Source: Arenibacter algicola (lineage in GTDB: Bacteria > Bacteroidota > Bacteroidia > Flavobacteriales > Flavobacteriaceae). From it: 64,000 nucleotides of DNA. The translations under genes were made by a program, and so were the position numbers. The notes beneath the pieces were generated by a model. That model saw only the letters and a list, made by a program, of their open reading frames with translations, made no database searches and was not told where the DNA came from. Where the stretch lies: the NCBI RefSeq assembly GCF_000733925.1, contig NZ_JPOO01000003.1:2356001-2420000 (forward strand). The letters run 5' to 3'. This document shows, in pieces, positions 43,763 to 52,749 of this stretch (the stretch's first letter is position 1; each line of letters begins with the position of its first letter).

Positions 43763-44605
43763 ATGCAGCTAATTACCACTAAAAAGGAACTTAAGTCCTA
43801 TCTAGACTCCCATGAAAAAACCAAAACAATTGGTTTTGTCCCAACCATGGGGGCATTGCACATGGGACATATGGCCTTGGTTAAAAGGTCGGTCGAAGAA
43901 AATGACCTTACCTTGGTTAGTATTTTTGTTAACCCTACCCAATTCAACAACAAGGAAGATCTGGACAAGTACCCAAGCACTTTGGAGGCCGATATGGCCC
44001 TATTAAAAAGAGTTTCCGATAGGATAACGATTTTTGTCCCTTCCGCCTCCGAAATTTATTCTGGAGAAATAACCTCTAAAACTTACGATTTTGAGGGTTT
44101 GGAGAATGTTATGGAAGGTGAATTTAGAAAAGGACATTTTGACGGTGTAGGAACTATAGTTGAAAAGCTATTGCGCATAATATCACCAACCAGGGCATAT
44201 TTTGGGGAAAAGGATTTTCAACAATTGCAAATCATCAAAAAACTAGTAGAAATCACAAATTTACCCATAGAAATTATAGGCTGCCCCATAGTAAGGGAAG
44301 CCAACGGACTGGCCATGAGTTCCAGAAACGAGCGATTGGACACAGAATTGAGGCAAGAGGCCGGTTTTATATACAAAACCTTAAAAGCTGCCAAACAAAA
44401 ATTTGGCACGAAAAGTGCTAATTTTACAGTGGATTGGGTAAAAAAGCAATTTAATTCCCATCCAAAACTAAACTTGGAATATGTTAAAATTGCAGATGTA
44501 GACCAATTGAAACCTGTTAAAAGAAAAAACAGAAATGTGAAATATAGAGCCTTTATCGCCGTTTATGCGGGAGATGTTAGGCTTATAGATAACATTGCCC
44601 TTTAA
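43763..44605 (+). CDS. panC: Pantothenate synthetase
   Basis: This 280-residue cytoplasmic enzyme joins pantoate and beta-alanine with ATP to give pantothenate, for coenzyme A. The nucleotidyltransferase signature HMGH lies in GFVPTMGALHMGHMALVKRS; further blocks are FVNPTQFN, HFDGVGTIVEKL, YFGEKDFQQLQIIKKLV and EANGLAMSSRN. Length is normal. It starts a plus-strand run with panD (77-base gap) and is divergent from the glycogen-synthase-like gene; the 103-base gap must hold both promoters. Confidence 0.97.
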   Translation: MQLITTKKELKSYLDSHEKTKTIGFVPTMGALHMGHMALVKRSVEENDLTLVSIFVNPTQFNNKEDLDKYPSTLEADMALLKRVSDRITIFVPSASEIYSGEITSKTYDFEGLENVMEGEFRKGHFDGVGTIVEKLLRIISPTRAYFGEKDFQQLQIIKKLVEITNLPIEIIGCPIVREANGLAMSSRNERLDTELRQEAGFIYKTLKAAKQKFGTKSANFTVDWVKKQFNSHPKLNLEYVKIADVDQLKPVKRKNRNVKYRAFIAVYAGDVRLIDNIAL

Positions 44606-44681
44606 AATTGAAAACCAATTCCATAATGCCGACCATAATTAAATTGGAAATCCAATTGGCATAAATGCTTAACTTTGTCCC

Positions 44682-45032
44682 ATGCAAATAGAAGTAGTAA
44701 AATCTAAAATACACCGCGTGAAAGTAACGGGTGCTGACCTTAACTATATAGGCAGTATTACCATTGATGAAGATCTAATGGATGCGGCCAATATTATTAG
44801 AGGCGAAAAGGTACAAATTGTCAATAACGACAACGGAGAAAGGCTGGAGACCTATGCTATTCCCGGAACCAGAGGTAGTGGCGAGGTAACCTTGAATGGC
44901 GCTGCCGCCAGAAAGGTGGCTGTTGGCGATGTTTTAATTCTAATAACTTACGCTACCATGGATATTGAATTGGCCAAAAAATTCAATCCATCCTTGGTTT
45001 TCCCCAATGAGGAAACCAATCTATTGTCCTAA
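44682..45032 (+). CDS. panD: Aspartate 1-decarboxylase
   Basis: This 116-residue pyruvoyl enzyme makes beta-alanine, the second substrate of PanC. The self-cleavage site is Gly24-Ser25 in NYIGSITID; the serine becomes the pyruvoyl group. The TRGSGEVTLNGAAARKV block is diagnostic, as is the YATMD near the C-terminus. panC and panD together provide both late steps of pantothenate synthesis. A flippase-like gene begins 2 bases after the stop, so translation is coupled. Confidence 0.97.
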   Translation: MQIEVVKSKIHRVKVTGADLNYIGSITIDEDLMDAANIIRGEKVQIVNNDNGERLETYAIPGTRGSGEVTLNGAAARKVAVGDVLILITYATMDIELAKKFNPSLVFPNEETNLLS

Positions 45033-45034
45033 TT

Positions 45035-46000
45035 TTGAAGTCTTCCATCAAGAATACGTTAAAAACAATTCTCCCCATCCTGCTGGGAGTTTTTTTAGTA
45101 TGGTATTCCTATTATTCCACCTCTGAAAAGGATAGGTCGGAAATAATACATTACATAAAAAATGCAGATCTTTTTTGGGTCGGGGTATCCGTTTTTTTAG
45201 GGATCCTTACACACCTTTCCAGAGCTTTAAGATGGAATTATCTGTTGCAGCCATTAGGCTATAAGCCAAAACTATTCAACAATATATTGATCATATTAAC
45301 GGCCTATTTTACAAACCTGGGGATCCCTAGGTCCGGAGAAATATTGAGGGCCACGGCCCTGGCCACCTACGAGCATGTTCCTTTCCAAAAAGGATTTGGA
45401 ACCATAGTCACAGAAAGGGTCATCGATTTGGTAATGCTATTCCTGATTGTGGCCATTGCGCTCTTCCTTCAAACCGATATAATATGGGGTTTTCTTCAAC
45501 AAAAAGGTTTTAATCTAATATACTTGCTAGCACTAATTGGTTCAGGGCTATTGACCCTATCCCTGGGGATGTACGTAGTAAAAAAATCAAATTCAAAATT
45601 TGCCCTAAAACTAAAAACATTTTTGCGAGGCCTTTTGGAGGGTATCCTCAGTATTTTTAGAATGAAGAATAAATGGAGTTTTGTTTTACACACCTTATTC
45701 ATTTGGCTAGCCTATATAGCAATGTTTTGGGTAATAAAATATACGGTTCTGGAAACCGTGGACCTAAGCGTAAGTCAGCTACTGGTTGCCTTTGTGGCAG
45801 GTGCATTTGCCATGTCTGCCACCAATGGCGGTATAGGCATTTATCCTATTGCCGTTAGTAGCGCCCTGGCAATTTTTGGTATTAGTAAGGTTTCAGGGGA
45901 TGCCTTTGGATGGATTATGTGGATTTCACAAACTTTAATGATAGTAGTTTTTGGCGCAATATCTTTTCTGATTTTACCGTTATGGAACAGAAACAAATAG
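45035..46000 (+). CDS. Flippase-like integral membrane protein (UPF0104/LPG synthase TM type)
   Basis: This 321-residue polytopic membrane protein has about eight transmembrane helices and resembles the transmembrane half of lysylphosphatidylglycerol synthases (UPF0104). Visible motifs are LGILTHLSRALRWNYLL, YFTNLGIPRSGEILRATALA and TNGGIGIYPIAV. The start is TTG at 45035, two bases after the panD stop; no ATG occurs early in frame, and the hydrophobic N-terminus begins directly. Members move lipids across membranes or are uncharacterised; there is no aminoacyl-transferase domain here. Part of the panC-panD transcript by position. Confidence 0.85.
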   Translation: MKSSIKNTLKTILPILLGVFLVWYSYYSTSEKDRSEIIHYIKNADLFWVGVSVFLGILTHLSRALRWNYLLQPLGYKPKLFNNILIILTAYFTNLGIPRSGEILRATALATYEHVPFQKGFGTIVTERVIDLVMLFLIVAIALFLQTDIIWGFLQQKGFNLIYLLALIGSGLLTLSLGMYVVKKSNSKFALKLKTFLRGLLEGILSIFRMKNKWSFVLHTLFIWLAYIAMFWVIKYTVLETVDLSVSQLLVAFVAGAFAMSATNGGIGIYPIAVSSALAIFGISKVSGDAFGWIMWISQTLMIVVFGAISFLILPLWNRNK

Positions 46001-46025
46001 TCTTCTATTGCCCAAATTCTGTTCT

Positions 46026-47168
46026 ATGCAACGTTTTTTTACTCTATTGGCCTTATTCGTCTACTTTGGCAGCAATGCACAGGTAACCCAAGAAATATTC
46101 GAATCCTTTAAGTTACAGGAGCGCAGGGATGTACAATACTACTTCCCAGAAACCTACACCGCAGAAAAAAAATATCCTATCATTGTTGTTTTGGATGGGG
46201 AATACCTATTTGATCAGGTGGTGGCCAACGCAAAATTTTACAGTAATTTCCATGGCATGCCCGAAGCTATTGTAGTAGGCGTAAATCAATCCAAAAATAA
46301 CCTAAGAAATCAGGATTGTGGCTTTGAGCCCGATAGTGGGCTGCCCACCGAAAAAGGCAAACTGTTCTTCGAATTTTTGGGAATGGAACTTATTCCCTAT
46401 TTGGAAACCAAATTCAGTACGGCTCCCTTTAAAATGTTCGTGGGATACGATATCACTGCTAATTTTGGTAATTTTTATCTCTTTAAGGACGATTCCCTTT
46501 TTAACGCCTATATAAGTATTTCACCTTATTTGGCCCCAGAAATGGAAACAAGGGTGCCTTCGCGACTATCTGTGATGAAAAAGAAAATATTCTACCAATT
46601 GATCTTGGAGGGCGAAAAAAGTGAAAATAGTAATAGAGTATTGGCGCTGAACCAAACATTAAAAGGTATGGAATCTGATAATCTCCGTTATTTCTTTGAT
46701 CAGTATGAGAATGCCGACCACATTTCAGTAGCCACCTACGGTATTGGAAAAGCCTTCGACAATATCTTCGGCATGTTCAAGCCCATAAGCCCAAAAGAAT
46801 ACAAAGAAAAGATTCTAACCCAGATTGGACCTGTATTTGATTATTTGGCGGACAAACAGGCTTCTATAGAAAATCTATTTGGCTTTAGAAAAACAACCAG
46901 TCTAAACGACATTATGGCCATTTATGCCGCCTCCAGAAAAAAGGAGGATTTTGAATCCTTGAAGCCCTTATCAGACCTCTGTAAAAAAGAGTATCCCAAT
47001 ACCATGTTGGGCTTTTACTTTGAAGCTGAATATTACGAGCAATTGGGCGAACCTAAAAAGGCCCTTAGGACTTTTGAAAAGGCTTTTGGCATGGAAGAAA
47101 TAGATTTTCTTACCAAAGAAATGGCTTTGGAAAAAATTGATGCCCTTAAAGCAGATTTTGGTTACTAA
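46026..47168 (+). CDS. Esterase-D-like alpha/beta-hydrolase-fold protein lacking the usual serine
   Basis: This 380-residue protein starts at the chosen ATG at 46026, which opens a signal peptide (MQRFFTLLALFVYFG, ending SNAQ); an upstream TTG is less likely. The alpha/beta-hydrolase part (about 30-270) matches esterase-D-like proteins: YFPETYTAEKKYPIIVVLDG and EAIVVGVNQSKNNLR. At the nucleophile elbow, where these enzymes show G-x-S-x-G, the sequence is V-G140-Y-D142-I-T144, so the serine is replaced by aspartate. The last 80 residues form TPR-like helices. It is exported and follows the flippase gene by 25 bases. Inferred: a binding or altered-chemistry protein. The serine hydrolase reaction is doubtful. 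Confidence 0.82.
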   Translation: MQRFFTLLALFVYFGSNAQVTQEIFESFKLQERRDVQYYFPETYTAEKKYPIIVVLDGEYLFDQVVANAKFYSNFHGMPEAIVVGVNQSKNNLRNQDCGFEPDSGLPTEKGKLFFEFLGMELIPYLETKFSTAPFKMFVGYDITANFGNFYLFKDDSLFNAYISISPYLAPEMETRVPSRLSVMKKKIFYQLILEGEKSENSNRVLALNQTLKGMESDNLRYFFDQYENADHISVATYGIGKAFDNIFGMFKPISPKEYKEKILTQIGPVFDYLADKQASIENLFGFRKTTSLNDIMAIYAASRKKEDFESLKPLSDLCKKEYPNTMLGFYFEAEYYEQLGEPKKALRTFEKAFGMEEIDFLTKEMALEKIDALKADFGY

Positions 47169-47396
47169 AAAGGCTTTTGCACAAAGGCTTGGATAATATA
47201 AAAAACTTCAAGCCTGAAAGCTTGCAGTGCTGCATTGGTTGTTATCCACATGGCCATCAATCCCTCTTGTTGGGGAATACTTCTTCCTATTACTTATTTA
47301 ACTTAAATGCACATGGTATCATTTTAGACTAAGCGTGCAAAACCCTACCTCCTTTTCAAACTTCTTATTACCTTAGCGCAAACCATAATTTAAAGA

Positions 47397-48758
47397 ATGG
47401 CCAAAACAAAGACCGCTTTTTTTTGTCAGAACTGTGGAACCCAATATGCCAAGTGGGTAGGACAATGTGGAGCATGCAAGCAATGGAACACCGTTGTGGA
47501 AGAAGTAATCCAGAAAGAGGAAAAAGTATCCTGGAAAAGTACTACCCAGCCCTCAAAAAAAATTGCAAAGCCATTAAGGGTCAATGAAATTAGTACCGAC
47601 AAGGAAATAAGGCTCAACACTTTCGATTTGGAGTTCAATAGGGTCCTAGGAGGTGGATTGGTCCCTGGCTCCCTTACCCTTTTAGGAGGGGAACCGGGTG
47701 TAGGCAAAAGTACTTTATTACTGCAGATAGCCCTAAAGCTCCCTTACAAAACCTTATATGTTTCCGGAGAGGAGAGCCAAAAACAAATTAAAATGCGGGC
47801 CGATCGCATTCACCCCAATAGTGAAACTTGTTTTATCCTTACCGAGACCAAAACACAGAATATCTTTCAACAAATAGAAGCTACTGAGCCCGATATTGTG
47901 GTCATAGATTCCATACAAACCCTTCATACAGATTATATTGAGTCTACTGCAGGCAGTATTTCCCAAATACGGGAATGCACGGCAGAACTCATCAAATTTG
48001 CCAAGGAAACGAATACCCCCGTTATCCTCATTGGCCATATCACAAAAGATGGCACCATTGCCGGACCCAAAATATTGGAACATATGGTAGATACCGTATT
48101 GCAATTTGAGGGCGATAGAAATTACGTATACCGTATCCTAAGATCTTTAAAAAACCGCTTTGGATCTACTTCGGAATTGGGAATATATGAGATGCAGGGA
48201 AGTGGTTTGAGGGAGGTCAACAATCCGTCCGAAATCCTAATTTCCAAGAACGATGAAGGATTAAGTGGTACATCCATTGCATCTACCGTAGAGGGCATGC
48301 GCCCACTAATGATAGAAATACAAGCCTTGGTAAGCACCGCCGTGTATGGCACGCCACAGCGTTCTACCACAGGTTACAATGCCAAGCGATTAAACATGCT
48401 TTTGGCCGTTCTGGAAAAAAGGGCCGGATTTAAGTTGGCGGCGAAGGACGTTTTTCTCAACATCACCGGAGGAATTTCTGTGGACGACCCCGCCATTGAT
48501 CTTGCCGTTATTGCGGCCATCCTCTCCAGTAACGAGGACATTCCTATAGAAAAAGGGGTGTGTTTTGCTGCCGAGGTAGGTCTTGCCGGTGAAATAAGGC
48601 CGGTACAACGTATAGATCAGCGTATTTTGGAAGCCGAAAAATTGGGTTTCAGCACTATCTATGTTTCCAAAAACAATAAGATCACCTTAAAAAACACCCA
48701 AATTAGAATACAATTGGCCTCCAAGATCGAAGATGTAGCCAATAGTCTATTCTCCTAG
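47397..48758 (+). CDS. radA: DNA repair protein RadA (Sms)
   Basis: This 453-residue DNA-repair and branch-migration ATPase related to RecA is a helicase in recombination intermediates. N-terminal zinc finger CQNCGTQYAKWVGQCGACKQWNT-type (C10/C13 and C27/C30 region), Walker A GEPGVGKST at about 96-104, Walker B IVVIDSIQTL, the RadA-specific KNRFGSTSELGIYEM motif near 245, and a C-terminal Lon-protease-like domain (about 285-450) without protease residues. Length is typical. The 228-base gap upstream contains its promoter and nothing else that I recognise. Confidence 0.97.
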   Translation: MAKTKTAFFCQNCGTQYAKWVGQCGACKQWNTVVEEVIQKEEKVSWKSTTQPSKKIAKPLRVNEISTDKEIRLNTFDLEFNRVLGGGLVPGSLTLLGGEPGVGKSTLLLQIALKLPYKTLYVSGEESQKQIKMRADRIHPNSETCFILTETKTQNIFQQIEATEPDIVVIDSIQTLHTDYIESTAGSISQIRECTAELIKFAKETNTPVILIGHITKDGTIAGPKILEHMVDTVLQFEGDRNYVYRILRSLKNRFGSTSELGIYEMQGSGLREVNNPSEILISKNDEGLSGTSIASTVEGMRPLMIEIQALVSTAVYGTPQRSTTGYNAKRLNMLLAVLEKRAGFKLAAKDVFLNITGGISVDDPAIDLAVIAAILSSNEDIPIEKGVCFAAEVGLAGEIRPVQRIDQRILEAEKLGFSTIYVSKNNKITLKNTQIRIQLASKIEDVANSLFS

Positions 48759-48776
48759 TGCCCGCTTAAGTATTCG

Positions 48777-48884
48777 CTATTTTTTTGAATTGAACATTCT
48801 TGCCAAAACCATCATCAGAACAACAACTACAACAATTAAGCCTAGTTGCCAGAAACCTACTTTTAAAAAATTTATCGCTATCAT
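48777..48884 (-). CDS. 35-residue single-pass membrane peptide
   Basis: An open frame of 35 residues plus stop lies on the minus strand, starting with ATG at 48884 and ending with TAG at 48777-48779. Sequence layout: a short amphipathic start MIAINFLKVGFWQLG, a valine-rich membrane helix (LIVVVVVLMMVLA), then RMFNSKK at the end. The start is only 4 bases after the stop of the aldo/keto reductase gene, so translation coupling is expected. The polarity (tryptophan interface, then helix, then basic tail) fits a real small membrane protein. It resembles the N-terminal helix of TatA-type proteins but lacks the amphipathic helix and glycine-proline hinge. Function unknown. Confidence 0.6.
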   Translation of the reverse strand: MIAINFLKVGFWQLGLIVVVVVLMMVLARMFNSKK

Positions 48885-48888
48885 ATCC

Positions 48889-49929
48889 TCAGGGAGCTGG
48901 GTTTGGAATTTCATTATGTATGGCCTCAATACCCTTAAGTACTTCCTCGCTTAATTGCACCTCTATACTCCCTATATTTTCCTTAAGCTGATCCATTGTG
49001 GTAGCACCAATTATATTGGAAGTCAAAAATGGTCTCGAATTTACAAAGGCCAATGCCATTTGTGCCAATGACAAGCCGTTTGCCTGAGCCAGGTCATAAT
49101 ATTTTTCGGTAGCCCGGACGGCCGGTTCACTACTATACCTATTGTAATTTGGAAAAAGGGTTACACGGGCATTCTCGGGCTTTCTTCCTCCGAGGTACTT
49201 GCCGCTCAAAGTTCCAAAGCCCAATGGCGAATAGGCCAACAAGCCTAAATTCTCACGATGCGATATTTCTGCCAATCCAACTTCAAAAAGCCTATTTAAA
49301 AGACTATATGGATTCTGTATGGTAATCATTCTAGGCAAACTGGCATGTACCTTACTTTCTTCCAAGTACCGCATAGCTCCCCATGGGGTTTCATTGGAAA
49401 TACCCACATGTCTAATTTTTCCCTCTCTCACAAGATCTCTTAAGGCTTCCAATATCTGATGGATATTGTCCTCCCAATGGTCATTGATACTGTGCTTATA
49501 TCCTCTTTTTCCAAAATAATTGGTTGTCCGATCTGGCCAGTGCAGCTGATAAAGATCCAGATAGTCTGTTTGCAAACGGGAGAGGCTTCCCTCAACGGCC
49601 AATTTAATAGTGTCGCGATTAATGCCCGTGGTTCTGATGAACTTGGTCATTTCAGCTTTTCCTGCAATCTTGGATGCCAAAATTATCTTATCGCGATTCT
49701 TTTTCTTTTTAAACCAATTTCCTATAATTCTTTCGGTGTCCGCATATCGCTCCTTTGTGGCTGGAATGGGATATAATTCTGCCGTGTCAAAAAAATTAAT
49801 TCCCTGCTCCAAGGCATAGTCCATCTGCTCGTGACCTTCTTCTTCTGTATTCTGTCGGCCCCAGGTCATGGTACCAAGACATATATTACTTACTTCAATA
49901 TCGGTATGGGGGAGATTGGTATACTTCAT
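48889..49929 (-). CDS. Aldo/keto reductase (Tas-like)
   Basis: This 346-residue NADPH-dependent reductase has a TIM-barrel fold. Visible motifs: NICLGTMTWGRQNTEEEGHEQ and GINFFDTAELYP (catalytic Asp and Tyr), the catalytic lysine in IILASKIAGKAEM, the active-site histidine in YLDLYQLHWPD, and a C-terminal NADP-binding region GATTMDQLKENI. The LHWPDR and YPIPATKE patterns match Tas/YajO-type reductases. Broad substrates (aldehydes, ketones); true role unclear. A 35-residue membrane peptide gene follows 4 bases downstream. Confidence 0.92.
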   Translation of the reverse strand: MKYTNLPHTDIEVSNICLGTMTWGRQNTEEEGHEQMDYALEQGINFFDTAELYPIPATKERYADTERIIGNWFKKKKNRDKIILASKIAGKAEMTKFIRTTGINRDTIKLAVEGSLSRLQTDYLDLYQLHWPDRTTNYFGKRGYKHSINDHWEDNIHQILEALRDLVREGKIRHVGISNETPWGAMRYLEESKVHASLPRMITIQNPYSLLNRLFEVGLAEISHRENLGLLAYSPLGFGTLSGKYLGGRKPENARVTLFPNYNRYSSEPAVRATEKYYDLAQANGLSLAQMALAFVNSRPFLTSNIIGATTMDQLKENIGSIEVQLSEEVLKGIEAIHNEIPNPAP

Positions 49930-50002
49930 TCAGGTGATTTTTGAGTGTAAAAAAAATAATTAATAATAACTAAAGCAAATAAATGTCCCAACTCTTGTTA
50001 TA

Positions 50003-51559
50003 TCACTCAATTTGGGTCAACAATAATACCTGCGGAAATGAAGATATACCAGTAGTAGCCACCACCTTGGCCATTTCATTGAAATTAAACATAAAGGACC
50101 CCAGCATTACATCTGGCCTCCTATCTCCATTAAAATCCGCTACTTCCATAGTTAACCATTTACCATATAAGGCGTCTGGATGAAAAGATGCGGTATATTT
50201 CATATCTCCGTTGTTCAATAAATAGACGAAGCTTTCTCTTGGGTCTTTAAGATCGGCATAAAACGATACGCCCACTATGTCCAAATCCCCATCATTATCA
50301 AAATCCCTAGCCACGGCCTTACTGCACCCGTACATGGGATAAAAGAATGTCTCCTTAAAATTGTTATGTCCGTCGTTCAAATATATTCTAAGTCCTTGGT
50401 AAGGTTTATCCACATTGGAATAATCCCAGTTGTCTCCATTGGTAAGCAAAATATCTTGAAATCCGTCATTATTAAAATCGGCCAATTCAAAATAACTCAC
50501 TCCATGGACCGGGGAGAATTCCAATACCTTCTTTTCCTCAAATTCTCCCTGTCCCTTGTTGTAATAAATGGAAATTTGTTCATAGGCTTGGGCCATCAAG
50601 ACAACGATATCAGGTTTTTGATCCCCATTTAGATCTTTGATCGCTACCATTCGGGCCCCAGGCAAATTACTTAATACATGTTCCTTAGAGGGTTCAAAAT
50701 TATCGAACCATGATAATTTTCCGCCGTAATTCCCAAAGCTACAAACCACTACATCCTTTTTATTATCTCCGTTTAGATCGGCCGAAGCAAAGTGAACCGG
50801 TCTTCTTAGTTTTGAAATAGCTATAGTAGCACTTTGGTTATTCTCCCTTATTTTTAAATTGGCCAACCTTCCCAACTCCTGATCGGAAGGTCTAAATTGC
50901 CCTATGGTCAAGAGCAAGGGATCTGAATTTTCGTTAAATTCAATGTGCGAGGCAGGACTATTCAATAACCAACTATTACTTATTTCACCCGTATTTTTAA
51001 GGGCGTAAAGATTATTGTTGTCGCCAATATATAGTTCCGACGATGCTTCATTAAAGTTGAGCAATGACACTTTTGGAAGCTTGTTGTCCCCGATGGTTAT
51101 AAATTGTGATTTAAAAGGGGCCTTTTCTTTGGTATGACTAACGGTTACTTGCTGCGACTCCAGTTTAATCGGGGCATTTTGAACATAATAATCTACAATC
51201 CTGTCCCAATCTTCCTTTAGAATTAATGGAGCATCGGGATATATATTTAGATTCCTTACAATACTTTCATCTATAGGATCAAGGTCTTCAAAAGGATCGG
51301 TTCCATTTGTCTTAATGCCCAAGCGCATACCCATATTGGGCAGAACACTCTTCTCCCAAGTATTCCTATCCAATAAACCTGGCTCCGGAAATGTATGGCA
51401 CATTTGACAATACCGTACCGCCAATTCCTTGCCTGATGACTTTAATTTGGGTTTTTGATTCTGTGGAGGGAATATGCTTTCACCTTGAAAAAAAATAGCT
51501 AAACAAATTAATGATAGGCATAGCGCATAAATCAATCGAGTAACACTAAACATTTTCAT
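50003..51559 (-). CDS. Exported FG-GAP repeat protein with N-terminal single-haem cytochrome motif
   Basis: This 518-residue protein has a signal segment at about 1-24, then a small cytochrome-c-like part with one haem motif, YCQMCHTFPEPG at about 50-60, and a TWEKSVLPNMGMRLG sequence giving the distal methionine. From about residue 150 on, five to six FG-GAP/VCBS repeats (DLNGDNKKDVVVCSFG, DFNNDGFQDILLTNG, DFDNDGDLDIVGVSF) form a calcium-binding beta-propeller. Such fusions tie a redox step to a surface propeller. It shares both domain types with the separate ASPIC and cytochrome genes at 18825-14198, but in one chain. Neighbours (aldo/keto reductase, xth) give no clue. Confidence 0.83.
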   Translation of the reverse strand: MKMFSVTRLIYALCLSLICLAIFFQGESIFPPQNQKPKLKSSGKELAVRYCQMCHTFPEPGLLDRNTWEKSVLPNMGMRLGIKTNGTDPFEDLDPIDESIVRNLNIYPDAPLILKEDWDRIVDYYVQNAPIKLESQQVTVSHTKEKAPFKSQFITIGDNKLPKVSLLNFNEASSELYIGDNNNLYALKNTGEISNSWLLNSPASHIEFNENSDPLLLTIGQFRPSDQELGRLANLKIRENNQSATIAISKLRRPVHFASADLNGDNKKDVVVCSFGNYGGKLSWFDNFEPSKEHVLSNLPGARMVAIKDLNGDQKPDIVVLMAQAYEQISIYYNKGQGEFEEKKVLEFSPVHGVSYFELADFNNDGFQDILLTNGDNWDYSNVDKPYQGLRIYLNDGHNNFKETFFYPMYGCSKAVARDFDNDGDLDIVGVSFYADLKDPRESFVYLLNNGDMKYTASFHPDALYGKWLTMEVADFNGDRRPDVMLGSFMFNFNEMAKVVATTGISSFPQVLLLTQIE

Positions 51560-51742
51560 GCCCGCTCTTTTTAGTCAAATTAAATTAGCAATATTCCCTT
51601 GCCGATCAAAGTACCAAGGATGGAAGATTAGGCCTAAAATTATAATTTAATTCTAATATACTCCCCGTTCCAATATACTTTAATAAAGCAATCACTTCAC
51701 AATTGAATGACTACAAAATCTATGTTCCAAGCCTTTATTCTC

Positions 51743-52504
51743 CTAACCCAACTCCACGAGAATAGGACAATGGTCACTATGAACGGCCTGCGACAAAATA
51801 ACGGAACGTTTTAGGCGGCTCTCCAATGGCCTGCTTACCAATCCATAATCCAATCTCCATCCCTTATTATTGGTACGGGAGTTTGCCCTATAGCTCCACC
51901 AGGTATAATTATCGGGTTCCTTGTTAAAATGCCTGAAGCTATCTATAAACCCACTATCCATAAAATTGCCGATCCACTCCCTTTCCACGGGTAAAAACCC
52001 CGAAACATTTTTGTTCCTAACCGGATCATGGATATCTATTGCCTCATGACATATATTATAATCCCCGCAAATAACAAGATTAGGTTTGTCCTTTTTTAAA
52101 TGATCTACATAGTCTTGAAAATCGGCCATATATTGCAGTTTATGATCCAATCGGGCTATATTGGTTCCTGAGGGCAAATAAAGGCTCATGACAGAAACCC
52201 CATTAAAATCGGCCCTAAGATTTCGCCCTTCAAAATCCATATAGTCTATTCCCGTTCCGTACTCTACATGGTCCGGTTGTAATTTGGCAAGAATTGCCAC
52301 ACCACTATATCCTTTCTTTTGGGCACTGTACCAGTAATGATAGTGGTAACCCAAGGCCTCAAAAACTGCCAGGTCCAATTGATCCCGATTGGCCTTGATT
52401 TCTTGCAAACAGACCACATCCGGATTTACTGTTTTTAGCCAATCCAAAAATCCTTTGTTCACCGCAGCCCTGATTCCATTTACGTTATAAGAAACAATTT
52501 TCAT
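51743..52504 (-). CDS. xth: Exodeoxyribonuclease III / AP endonuclease
   Basis: This 253-residue base-excision-repair enzyme cuts DNA at abasic sites and degrades 3' ends. Motifs in order: KIVSYNVNGIRAA, the metal-binding glutamate in CLQEIK, GYSGVAILAK, the catalytic pair in GDYNICHEAIDIHDP, the WWSYR block and the ending SDHCPILVELG with the catalytic Asp-His. Length is typical of the ExoIII/Exo-A family. No operon partner: the gene is divergent from the TonB receptor at 52750, with 245 bases between. Confidence 0.96.
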   Translation of the reverse strand: MKIVSYNVNGIRAAVNKGFLDWLKTVNPDVVCLQEIKANRDQLDLAVFEALGYHYHYWYSAQKKGYSGVAILAKLQPDHVEYGTGIDYMDFEGRNLRADFNGVSVMSLYLPSGTNIARLDHKLQYMADFQDYVDHLKKDKPNLVICGDYNICHEAIDIHDPVRNKNVSGFLPVEREWIGNFMDSGFIDSFRHFNKEPDNYTWWSYRANSRTNNKGWRLDYGLVSRPLESRLKRSVILSQAVHSDHCPILVELG

Positions 52505-52749
52505 TTAAATATATTTATCCGGCACCTACCTTTCTTAAATTCCAAAGGAAAGCCAGTGACCTTTAATTTACTTCAATATCAATTTTTCCAAAATAAGGCT
52601 AAAAATAGCCAATGTTTTTTGTAACCGAAAAGACGGAGCAAAATAGTTGATATTTATACTTATTTTAAAGTACCCAATTCATGGACCCTTTTAATTTCAA
52701 TAGAAAAAATCAGATAATATTCCTTAAGTTTGAGACTTAAAATAAATGC

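Noticed and set aside
46026..46500. Frameshift or sequencing error explaining the missing serine in the esterase-fold gene
   Set aside because: The reading frame is continuous with good protein pattern on both sides of the elbow, and a serine would need more than a single-base slip.
48800..48991. Plus-strand open frame of 63 codons over the radA-aldo/keto reductase border
   Set aside because: It is antisense to the 35-residue peptide gene and the reductase C-terminus, and has no conserved pattern.
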